Shown here piece by piece: positions 34,893-42,700 of a stretch of DNA of 62,359 nt. The translations under genes were made by a program, and so were the position numbers. This stretch comes from an uncultured Methanobrevibacter sp. (GTDB taxonomy: Archaea; Methanobacteriota; Methanobacteria; Methanobacteriales; Methanobacteriaceae): NCBI RefSeq assembly GCF_900314695.1, contig NZ_OMWD01000019.1, positions 1 through 62,359 on the forward strand, given 5' to 3'. The notes under the pieces were generated by a model. The model saw only the letters and a program-made list of their open reading frames with translations, did not search any database and was not told where the DNA came from. How positions within the stretch are numbered: the stretch's first letter is position 1; every line of letters starts with the position of its first letter.

Positions 34893-35378
34893 ATGTTAAT
34901 TTCAACTTCTAGGAAACCTTCTCAAAAAACCAGGAAGTTCTGTAAAAATTTAGCCCATTCAACAGGTTCAACTTCTGTTAACAGGGGTAAAATGAATATG
35001 CGTGAACTTCTTTTGAAGGCTTTGGAGTTAGATGAATTTAACTTAGCAGTTGTTAATGAACTTAAAGGAAATCCAAGTAAAATTACTTTTTATTCTAACA
35101 AAGGTGAAGTTTTACTTGTAATTCTCATTGGAGCTTCTCTTGAATTTGAAAAGTTAAATATTGCTCCATCCAAATTAAAAATAGTGTCTCATGTTAAAAA
35201 ACTCGATGTCTTAAGTGAAATTTTGGACATTGAGCTAGCTGATAAAGCAGAGGATAATTATATATTAATTTCTAGTGATGATGATTTGGTAGCTAAAATT
35301 AATTTTATCAATAAATTCGGCGATAAAACCAATTTTCAGATCAATGTAAAGAAAATCTTAGAGGGTACACATGAGTGA
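34893..35378 (+). CDS. Brix domain ribosome-biogenesis protein (Imp4-like)
   Basis: A 161-residue archaeal Brix-domain protein, MLISTSRKPSQKTRKFCKNLAHSTGSTSVNRGKMNMRELL, with the conserved S-R-K-P-S and R-G-K blocks. By homology to eukaryotic Imp4/Brix proteins it assists rRNA processing and large-subunit assembly. No obvious Shine-Dalgarno before ATG 34893, so translation may be coupled or leaderless. It overlaps pcc1 by 8 bp, supporting one operon. Confidence 0.9.
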   Translation: MLISTSRKPSQKTRKFCKNLAHSTGSTSVNRGKMNMRELLLKALELDEFNLAVVNELKGNPSKITFYSNKGEVLLVILIGASLEFEKLNIAPSKLKIVSHVKKLDVLSEILDIELADKAEDNYILISSDDDLVAKINFINKFGDKTNFQINVKKILEGTHE

Positions 35379-35634
35379 AGGTCCTCTTGAATCTGTCAAA
35401 AGTGATATAGTTATCGAATTTGAAAGTAGCGCTCAGGCTAAAATAATTTATGATTCTATTATATTGGAATTCGATACGGCTCCGGATTTTAGATCATCAA
35501 TGTCTATAGAATTGGAAGATTCTAAAATATTAATCAATATTGATGCAGAGGATTCCACCTCTTTTAGAGCTTCCATTAACTCGGCGATTAAGTGGATTAA
35601 ATTAGCATTAGAGATAAATAACTTAACAAATTAA
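35371..35634 (+). CDS. KEOPS complex subunit Pcc1
   Basis: Small dimeric subunit (87 residues) of the KEOPS complex that makes N6-threonylcarbamoyladenosine at position 37 of ANN-decoding tRNAs. Recognised from the small alpha/beta fold pattern (SDIVIEFESSAQAKIIYDSIILEFDTAPDFRS, DSTSFRASINSAIKWIKLALEI) and its standard position between the Brix and prefoldin genes. It overlaps the Brix gene by 8 bp. The catalytic Kae1 subunit is not in the window. Confidence 0.9.
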   Translation: MSEGPLESVKSDIVIEFESSAQAKIIYDSIILEFDTAPDFRSSMSIELEDSKILINIDAEDSTSFRASINSAIKWIKLALEINNLTN

Positions 35635-35663
35635 TGTTCATATATAATTAAATAGGTGATATA

Positions 35664-36011
35664 ATGGAGATTCCAGAAAATATTCAAAATCAATTAAATC
35701 AGTTTCAACAATTACAACAACAAGCTCAAGCAGTAAATATGCAAGTTCAAAATGTTGAAGTTCAAATTCAAGAAACTGAAAAAGCTTTAGAAGAACTCAA
35801 AAAAACCGATGAAAATACTGAAGTATTTAAACAAGCAGGTACTTTACTTATTAAAGTGGAATACAGCGATGCTTTATCTGAAATGGAAGAAAAATTAGAA
35901 ACTCTTCAATTAAGAAAACAAACTATGGCTCGCCAAGAAGAAAGAGTCATGAAAAAACTTGAAGAGATGCAAGCTACTATTCAAACTGCTATGCAAGGAA
36001 TGGGCCAATAG
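35664..36011 (+). CDS. pfdB: Prefoldin subunit beta
   Basis: Chaperone subunit (115 residues) of the archaeal prefoldin hexamer that hands unfolded proteins to the thermosome. Two long coiled-coil helices (QNQLNQFQQLQQQAQAVNMQ and a C-terminal LRKQTMARQEERVMKKLEEMQ) flank the hairpin core ALEELKK ... VFKQAGTLLIKV, as in the family. GGTGAT precedes ATG 35664. Conserved operon with pcc1. Confidence 0.94.
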   Translation: MEIPENIQNQLNQFQQLQQQAQAVNMQVQNVEVQIQETEKALEELKKTDENTEVFKQAGTLLIKVEYSDALSEMEEKLETLQLRKQTMARQEERVMKKLEEMQATIQTAMQGMGQ

Positions 36012-36047
36012 GCTTATTTTCTTAATTTCTTTTTTTCATCGATTTTT

Positions 36048-36332
36048 ATGTCAAAGTTAAAAGTATTAACTCAGGAAGATTTGTCTAAAATTTCAGATGA
36101 TTTTGGCGAAATTTTAGAACAGGAAGTTTCAAAAGTAATTTCCACTAAGGAATTGGAAGATTTAGATTTGGATATTGTTCTTAGTTATGAAAATGAACAA
36201 TTGGACGTTGATGTTGATGTTGGAGTAATTTTTGATGAGCTTTCAGAAATTAATCAAGATCAAATCACTAAAGCCATTGATGAAGCTTATTTGAAGTTTG
36301 ATTCTTATATCGATGACAATTTCAGAGTTTAA
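36048..36332 (+). CDS. DUF3194 family protein
   Basis: A small acidic protein of 94 residues and unknown function (LTQEDLSKISDDFGEILEQEVSKVIS ... DLDIVLSYENEQLDVDVDVGVIFDEL), matching DUF3194, which follows prefoldin beta in many Methanobacteriales and Methanococcales. No membrane segment or cysteine. No clear ribosome site. Last gene of the block; a long gene-free region follows. Confidence 0.88.
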   Translation: MSKLKVLTQEDLSKISDDFGEILEQEVSKVISTKELEDLDLDIVLSYENEQLDVDVDVGVIFDELSEINQDQITKAIDEAYLKFDSYIDDNFRV

Positions 36333-36353
36333 TTATTTTTTTTAAATATTTGT

Positions 36354-36419
36354 GTAATACTTTTTTTATATTTTTTAGTAATTTAAGTAATACTTTTTTA
36401 TAAAAAAGTATTTATATTA
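36354..36419 (+). promoter_or_regulatory. GTAATAC pair, 24-bp perfect palindrome and TATA box of the first ncRNA candidate
   Basis: GTAATAC occurs at 36354 and 36387, 33 bp apart, the same spacing as in each unit before the metal ATPase. The second box lies in a perfect palindrome at 36389-36412 (AATACTTTTTTA followed by its reverse complement). TTTATATTA at 36411-36419 is a TATA box placing transcription start near 36440. Confidence 0.7.
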
Positions 36420-36439
36420 TAAAGTTCAACTATTACATA

Positions 36440-36543
36440 AGTTTGAAGTAATTGCAATAGCTTAGCAATATAAGGACAAACACGTAATACTATCTTTCAA
36501 ATTCCCTCTTTTAGTTACTTCAAACTGCCTACTTTATTTTTTT
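36440..36543 (+). ncRNA. Candidate small RNA with 15-bp terminal stem
   Basis: The predicted transcript begins at the base where a stem starts: 36440-36454 pairs with 36512-36526 over 15 consecutive pairs (12 Watson-Crick, then U-G, U-A, G-U toward the loop). The wobbles favour the plus strand. The stem encloses 57 nt containing a small TTGC/GCAA motif and a further GTAATAC. Right after the stem come GCCTACTTTA and a T-tract (36537-36543). No ribosome site or coding frame is seen, and no box C/D or H/ACA signature is evident. Promoter, paired ends and T-tract together support an independent, operator-controlled RNA gene of about 95-105 nt. Function unknown. Confidence 0.7.
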
Positions 36544-36742
36544 CAATTTGACTTTATCAAGCAAATTTTATTATTTTTCACGGGATTATGGATTTTTAAA
36601 AAGGTGGAGTTTATCTTTATTTTTAATTTTTTATAATATGTTTATTTTTTAATAAATCAATTAAAAATTTTTTAAAATTTTTATAATTTTTCTACAATTC
36701 ATATATTCAAGTTTACTTTAATTTTTTTAAACTTTAGTAACA
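36544..36742. other. Gene-free AT-rich spacer between the two ncRNA candidates
   Basis: About 200 bp, nearly all A/T, without a credible frame. A short GC-richer patch (GGTGGAG near 36602) resembles a ribosome site but no frame follows. Nothing else seen. Confidence 0.5.
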
Positions 36743-36750
36743 TTTATATA
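36743..36750 (+). promoter_or_regulatory. TATA box of the second ncRNA candidate
   Basis: TTTATATA with a purine-rich stretch (AGTAAC) in front. It predicts transcription start near 36772, at the 5' end of the structured RNA. Confidence 0.6.
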
Positions 36751-36771
36751 CTATGTAAATTAACTTATTAA

Positions 36772-36882
36772 ATAGAGGTTCATAACATATTTGTTATTAA
36801 TCGAAAATTGATCATTATTTTTAGTATACTCGGAAGGGGCTAAAAAACATTTTAGCTCTTTCCACCTCCTTACGATTTTTTT
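36772..36882 (+). ncRNA. Candidate structured small RNA with long hairpin and paired ends
   Basis: Elements in order: GAGGT (36775-36779), able to pair with ACCTC (36864-36868); hairpin ATAACA-TATT-TGTTAT (36782-36797); small hairpin ATCGA-AAA-TTGAT (36800-36812); a 19-nt linker; and a perfect 14-bp hairpin, 36832-36845 with 36850-36863, loop AACA. Two pairs in the long stem are G-U on the plus strand only. The long stem abuts the end-closing helix without a gap, so the two could stack. TTACGA and seven T (36876-36882) end it. The next gene has its own TATA box after the T-tract, so this is more likely a stand-alone RNA than a leader, though attenuation is not excluded. Family unknown to me. 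Confidence 0.7.
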
Positions 36883-36909
36883 AAATACTTGTTTTATATA
36901 ATTATAATT

Positions 36910-37599
36910 ATGATTAAAAAAATACCTGTAATTGATTTAAAACAACACCAGGCTGTAAGTGGCAAATCTGGCATGAGAGATACTTACCAACCATTAAGAA
37001 CTGTTTTTGCACCATCTTCCAATCCCGTTGAAATTGCTCAAGGATTAAAATTAAACGGTGCCGATGAGATGTACATTGCTGATTTGGATTTGATTGAATC
37101 AAGCGGTCACAACATTTCCGAAATTAAGTTGGTTAATACAATTTTGCCTGTAATGTTTGATGGTGGTGTAAAAAACTGCGAATCCTTTGATTTTTTCCTC
37201 GATTATGCTTATAAAATTATTGTCCCAACAGAAACTATAGAAAGCATTGAAGAGATGGAGAAAATATTTGAAAAATATCCTAAAGAAAGAATTGTTGTAA
37301 GTATTGATGTAAAAAACAATGAATTATACTCTAAAAATTTAGATTTAAATTTATCTGAGTTTAAGAAAATTTTAAAGAAATTGGATCCCAATGAAATCAT
37401 TCTTTTGGATATTACTGGTGTCGGTACAGAAAAAGGATATAATCAAAAACTTTTAGATGAATTTGAAGATATGAAAGAAAAGTTAATTATTGCAGGTGGT
37501 TTGAATAAAGAATCTATTGGTGAACTAGATTCTCAGGGTATAAAAAAAATATTAATTGGAACTAGCCTACATTCCGGCGAAGTAGGAATTCTAGATTAA
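36910..37599 (+). CDS. HisA/HisF-family barrel protein
   Basis: A 229-residue TIM-barrel relative of HisA/HisF: KKIPVIDLKQHQAVSGKSGMR at the N-terminus, GADEMYIADLDLIESSGHN, MFDGGVKN, then IIAGGLNKESIGEL and ILIGTSLHSGEV near the phosphate-binding end. It is a known archaeal paralog distinct from histidine-pathway HisA. A similar gene occurs with tetrahydromethanopterin genes in methylotrophs, so a pterin-cofactor role is possible (inference). Start: ATG 36910; TTTAAATA at 36880-36887 predicts a start of transcription at the ATG, so the mRNA may be leaderless. A 59-aa minus-strand gene overlaps its end by 9 bp. Confidence 0.85.
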   Translation: MIKKIPVIDLKQHQAVSGKSGMRDTYQPLRTVFAPSSNPVEIAQGLKLNGADEMYIADLDLIESSGHNISEIKLVNTILPVMFDGGVKNCESFDFFLDYAYKIIVPTETIESIEEMEKIFEKYPKERIVVSIDVKNNELYSKNLDLNLSEFKKILKKLDPNEIILLDITGVGTEKGYNQKLLDEFEDMKEKLIIAGGLNKESIGELDSQGIKKILIGTSLHSGEVGILD

Positions 37600-37770
37600 C
37601 ATTCTTAAAATCACATATGGCAGTAAGCAAGCTATAACGAATAATGTTATTCCTAAACCTAATTTAGTTTTGCTTTCTTCAAGTGAACCAGAAATAATCA
37701 TTATTAATGCTAAAAATCCTAAAATTACTGGTAAAATATGAGAAAATATAGTTGTTCCTATAGTCGCCAT
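37591..37770 (-). CDS. Small two-helix membrane protein, 59 aa
   Basis: Minus-strand gene reading MATIGTTIFSHILPVILGFL, then a second half with LGLGITLFVIACLLPYVILR. There are two hydrophobic helices and a charged loop (SLEESKTK). GTGAT precedes the ATG at 37770, as for many genes here. The last 9 bp overlap the convergent HisA-like gene. I do not recognise the family. The hydrophobic pattern, ribosome site and otherwise empty interval make it credible. Function unknown. Confidence 0.7.
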   Translation of the reverse strand: MATIGTTIFSHILPVILGFLALIMIISGSLEESKTKLGLGITLFVIACLLPYVILRMLI

Positions 37771-37892
37771 TTTAAATCACTATTATATTTATTTATTTTT
37801 AAGTTATTTAAAGATAACTTAATTGTACTTTAAATTTTTTATTTTTAAGATTTAATAACTTTTTTATTATATTATTGTTAAATATTATTATT

Positions 37893-38741
37893 ATGAGAAT
37901 TGATAAGCATCATCATCACAAAAAAGCTGGTGATAATTTAGCATTTGTTTTTTTCATGAATCTCGCATTCAATATTATTGTCCTTGTTGGGGCGTTTGCT
38001 ACCAACAGTATGGCGATTCTTGCTGATTTTATTCATGACATGTCGGATACCATTTCAATTGCATTGGCTTGGGTACTGGAGCATGTTGCCCAAAGGGATT
38101 CAACAGATAACTATTCCTATGGTTATCAAAGATTTTCAATTCTTGGCGCAGTCATAATTTCCGTTTTTGTGATTGTAATGGCTTTTGTAATTTTGTCGGA
38201 AGCAATTCCAAGACTGTTTTCGCCGGAGGGTGTTGATGCTGAAGGGATGCTGATTGTTGCAATTGTTGGAATAATCTTCAAATCACTTTCAGTTTACCGT
38301 TTGCACGATGGGGAGACATTCAATGAAAAGGCAATTTTGTTCCATCAGTTGGGAGACATATTTGAATGGATTGCCATTTTGATTTTAAGCGTTATATTGA
38401 TATTCTGGGATGGTGCACCATATCTTGATCCTTTTGTTTCAATAAGTATTGCTATCTGGTTGATATTCAATTTGGGAAGGAATCTTTATAAATCCCTGGA
38501 AGTCCTGCTTCAAAAGACTCCTGATAATTTCGATGTTGATGAGTTCAAATCACAAATTTTGGCAATTGAGGGCGTAAATCATATTGATGATTTTCACATT
38601 TGGTCACTTGACGGAATTGATTCTGTTATGACTCTAAAGGTCAATGTTGATTTTGGAGAAAATGTTGAGGAAATTAAAAAAGAGATTTATAATATTTCAA
38701 ACAGATATCATGTTGTTGACATTACTATAGAATTTGATTAA
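37893..38741 (+). CDS. Cation diffusion facilitator transporter
   Basis: Membrane antiporter of 282 residues exporting divalent metals (Zn, Co, Fe, Mn or Ni) against protons. Six helices; the metal-site motifs ADFIHDMSD in helix 2 and HQLGDIFEW in helix 5 fit the DxxxD / HxxxD pattern. A C-terminal cytoplasmic domain follows from about residue 205, with HIDDFHIWSLDG. The N-terminus MRIDKHHHHKK is a His cluster that may bind metal. Start ATG 37893 gives this N-terminus; a TATA-like TTATTATATTA about 25 bp upstream suggests a leaderless mRNA. Second metal exporter in the window, without the GTAATAC boxes. Confidence 0.93.
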   Translation: MRIDKHHHHKKAGDNLAFVFFMNLAFNIIVLVGAFATNSMAILADFIHDMSDTISIALAWVLEHVAQRDSTDNYSYGYQRFSILGAVIISVFVIVMAFVILSEAIPRLFSPEGVDAEGMLIVAIVGIIFKSLSVYRLHDGETFNEKAILFHQLGDIFEWIAILILSVILIFWDGAPYLDPFVSISIAIWLIFNLGRNLYKSLEVLLQKTPDNFDVDEFKSQILAIEGVNHIDDFHIWSLDGIDSVMTLKVNVDFGENVEEIKKEIYNISNRYHVVDITIEFD

Positions 38742-38780
38742 TTCAGAGATCTTTTTTTAATTAGCAAATGGATGATTGTT

Positions 38781-39602
38781 ATGACTTTGGTTGTTATCGG
38801 ACCTGTGACAAGGGATCTGGTTGTTATCGGAAATGAGAAGTCTCATAAGGTAGGTGGAGCGACCTATTTTCAAAGTTTCGTTTTTGAGCAGTTTTACAAA
38901 GATTATTTGGCGATTGTAAATTGTGATGATGAAAATCTTGTCAGTGATTTTCCTGATTTGAGTAAAGTTAAGGTAATTAAAAAAGACAATACTCATTTTT
39001 TTATTAATTACTATCCTTTTGAGGATAATTTGGATATTCGTAAGCAATTAAGCAATTTCGCAGATATTTCAATTTTACCATCTGATTTAGAGGGGATTTT
39101 GCCGGAAAAAATTGATGCTTTTGTCATAAATCCATTAAATCGTCAAGATTTCCCTGCTGAAACCATGGAATATTTGAAAAGTTTTAACGTTCCGATATTC
39201 ATTTCTGTACAAGGTTTTTTAAGAGTCCCTGGCATGAAAGATAATGAAAATTACGCTATAAAATTAGATAACTTTGATGATTTGAGTAGCATTTTATCAG
39301 GGGTTCATGTAATATTCATGGATGAAGGTGAAGCAAGCATTGTTGGGTGTGAGTTTGATGTATGTGAGATGGTCATAACCAACGGTTCCAATGGGTCTAG
39401 GATTATTGGTGATGGGGAAATTAAAATTGATGCTGTGAAATGTGTTGATGTTGTGGATACAACAGGTTGTGGGGACACTTATATGGCGGCATATATTTCT
39501 CAGAAATTATTGTCTAAATCAACTGAAAGCGCTGGAAAATTTGCATCTAAGATTGCAGGTGAGAAAATAAAAAATTCAGGACCTTATTTTAGCAACGATT
39601 AG
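38781..39602 (+). CDS. PfkB-family carbohydrate kinase
   Basis: About 273 residues of the ribokinase/PfkB superfamily. The C-terminal signature VVDTTGCGDTYMAAYIS carries the catalytic Asp and anion hole, and ITNGSNGSRI precedes it. An N-terminal T-L-V-V-I-G-P-V-T-R-D-L and G-G-A-T-Y-F-Q-S fit the sugar site. Substrate unknown (a sugar or nucleoside). Start: ATG 38781 with GGATGAT in front; the in-frame ATG at 38772 overlaps that ribosome site. Confidence 0.88.
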   Translation: MTLVVIGPVTRDLVVIGNEKSHKVGGATYFQSFVFEQFYKDYLAIVNCDDENLVSDFPDLSKVKVIKKDNTHFFINYYPFEDNLDIRKQLSNFADISILPSDLEGILPEKIDAFVINPLNRQDFPAETMEYLKSFNVPIFISVQGFLRVPGMKDNENYAIKLDNFDDLSSILSGVHVIFMDEGEASIVGCEFDVCEMVITNGSNGSRIIGDGEIKIDAVKCVDVVDTTGCGDTYMAAYISQKLLSKSTESAGKFASKIAGEKIKNSGPYFSND

Positions 39603-39761
39603 ATTGGTAGTCTAATTTGATGATTTCAATATTGTTATTTATTCATTTTTGAATTTTGCAACTTTTTAATTAAAATTACTTTATTTAGAAAACTTTATAA
39701 ATTAATATTATTATATTTATATAATGTATTTCTAAATTTTTTAAACACTACAAGGGTCATC

Positions 39762-42700
39762 ATGTTAAATAAGTCAAGTAATATAATTGAAAAGGAATTT
39801 AAAAATCTACGTAAGGAGCTATTGGATTTAACTTTAAGAAATCAACTTCTTAATTTTAAAACAAGAGCTAAAACCATTACTATCGTAAATCAGTCTCCTG
39901 TAAACCTTTTTCAAACATTGGTTCTCCAAGATAATAAGATGTATTTTGTAGCCAATAAGAAGGATAAAAAGGAGGATAAGTCTTCTGTATGGGATCATAT
40001 TCCATTCGATTTTTCAAAGTTTTCAGAAGGAGACAAGAAATTAGCTACTGATTTAACTCCAAAAGAGCTTCAAAAAAGATTATATTACATTAACAATCAA
40101 GCAAAAACAATGCTTCAGGAGCAAGGTTATAACATTTTATATTTGGCAATTGGATTTTTGCAATGGAAAGACAAATCCAAACCAAGACAAAAAAATAATG
40201 CTCCATTGGTGTTAATTCCAGTTGCAATGGAAAGAAAAAAGGTTGGTGAATCATTTAACCTTGAATGGACTGGGGAAGATATTCAAACAAACATTTCTCT
40301 TAAAGCCAAATTGTTGGAGGCAGGAATTGAACTTCCAGATTTTGAATTCAAAAGATATGGTGAAGTGATAGACCATTATATTGCAAGTGTCAGAAGGGCA
40401 GTATCAAGAATGGATGGATGGGAAGTAAACAATAATGTGGCCTTAGGATTCTTTAGTTTTACAAAGTTTGTAATGTATAATGACTTAAACCCTGAAGCAT
40501 GGGAAGATAATGTTGATTTAACTAAAAACGAATTGATTCAGGCTATTTTCAATCCTGCAAAAAATGACCAGGAAGCATTTAAGGAAGAAGATATCGACTC
40601 ACAACTCGAATATCGGGACATGTACCAGGTGCTTGATGCCGATTCATCACAGATTGCCGCCATTCAGGATGTAAAGGCAGGGCGTAATCTCGTTGTAGAG
40701 GGTCCGCCGGGAACCGGTAAGTCACAAACAATTGTAAATTTGATAGCGGAATTATTGGCTGAAGGCAAATCTGTTTTATTTGTTTCAGAAAAGATGGCTG
40801 CACTTGATGTTGTAAAGGACAGATTGACTGGTGTAGGTTTGGGCAAATTTGTATTGGAGCTCCATTCCCATAAAACCAGACGTAAAAAATTCCTGAAAGA
40901 CTTGCAAAAGGCAACCAATGTGAGGGCTCAGGATCCATTAAACATTGACCAGACCATTCGTAAATTGGAGACATTGCGCCGTCAACTTGATGATTATTCT
41001 CAAATTATTCATAAGCCGGCATTTGCTGTTAATCTATCTCCTTTCCAATTATATGGAATGAAGGAATCAGCAGATGATCATTTTTCAAGAAAAAATGCTT
41101 TAATGCCATTGGTTAGATTCCAAAATCCTGAAACAATAACTCTTAAAGAATTGGATGACATGAAAGTGTCTTTGGAAAACCTTGCTGAGTTGTATCAGAC
41201 AATCTCTAAGGAAAACCCTTGGAGCAAATGTTCACCGAAAAGTTTGCTTCCAGCTGATTTAAGAGAAATCGAGATGTTAATCAATGATACTTTGCATGCA
41301 TTGGATAATTTCCTGGTTGAAAGGGGAAGAGTCTATGACATTTATGGAATCAAAAAGCCGGATACATTGAATGAGTTTCAAAATTCACTTTCAGCTTTTG
41401 AAGTTATCAAATCTCAGAATGCTGAATTAATCGATGGGAGCATCTTAAAATCAGGGGCATGGAATAATAACAATGATGATGCATTTAAACTAATACAGGA
41501 GCTTGAAAGATATCAAAGATATTCTGGAATTTTAACTAAATTCAATCAAAGTATTTTCCAGGTGGATATTGACAGGTTAATATATGAGTTAAGAAATATT
41601 TCAACTAAAAAATTCAGATTCTTCAATAACAAGCAGCACATAGAACTTGTTGAGAGATATTATGCAGTTCCTGTTCCTGGAAGTGTTGATGAGATTATAA
41701 GAGATTTGCAGGAAGCAAAAGCAGTTATAAAAATAAGAAACAATTTGGAAGCTAATAGGGCATTGGGTGAAAAATATTATGGTGCATATTGGCATTTAAA
41801 TGCAAATCCAAATGATTTAAAAGAAATTGCCAGATGGATGAATGAATTCACTGCACTCGTGCGTGATGGAACATTTTCCGAAAATACCATTGATTTGATG
41901 AGTAAGGATTTATTTGATATTAAACCTGAAAGGGATCTTGCAGAATATATAGATTCAGGTGAGGAATTCGTACGTGTACTTTCGAAACTTAAAGATAAAT
42001 TGAATCCAAGAAGTAAATTAATATTCAAAAGGGAAACCGGTGATGTGAGTTTTGAAGCATGGCAGGAGCAATTGTACAAATGGAGAGGCCAATTGTCAAG
42101 TCTTCATTTATGGTCTCAATACTTAAATACAAAAAATTCCTTAAAAAATTCTAACGCTTCCATGTTTGTTGATTCCATTGAAAAAAGAAACATTAAAAAA
42201 GATGATATTGAAGCTTTGGTTGATGGAAATTTTGCAGATTCACTTTTAAATATATTATTTGTTGAAAATCAGGAATTAGCTACATTTATTGGAGAATTGC
42301 ATGAAAATAGAATCCGTGAATTTAAGGATTTGGATAAAAAGATATTGGTTCTAAACAGAAAAAGAATTTTCCATAAATTAAACAGCAACATTCCGAAGAT
42401 ATTTGGCGGAACAGAAAATCCTCAGGCAAAAATACTTGCAGGAGAATTTACAAGAAAAAGCGGACACATGCCAGTTCGTAAACTCTTGGAAAAAGCTGGA
42501 GGGATGATAAAACAAATCAAGCCTTGTTTTATGATGTCTCCATTATCAATTGCACAATATTTGGATCCTACAAATGAGGAATTACAATTTGATGTTGTTA
42601 TTTTTGATGAAGCAAGTCAGGTAAAACCGGAAGATGCATTGGGTGCATTTATGAGGGGTAAAACTGCTGTAGTTATGGGAGATACTCAACAATTGCCTCC

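Noticed and set aside
36440..36543. Box C/D or H/ACA guide RNA
   Set aside because: No RUGAUGA/CUGA boxes and no ANA box at the right distance from the stem were found.
40579..40974. 131-residue minus-strand frame
   Set aside because: Antisense to the helicase Walker A region; Pro/His/Gln-rich shadow.
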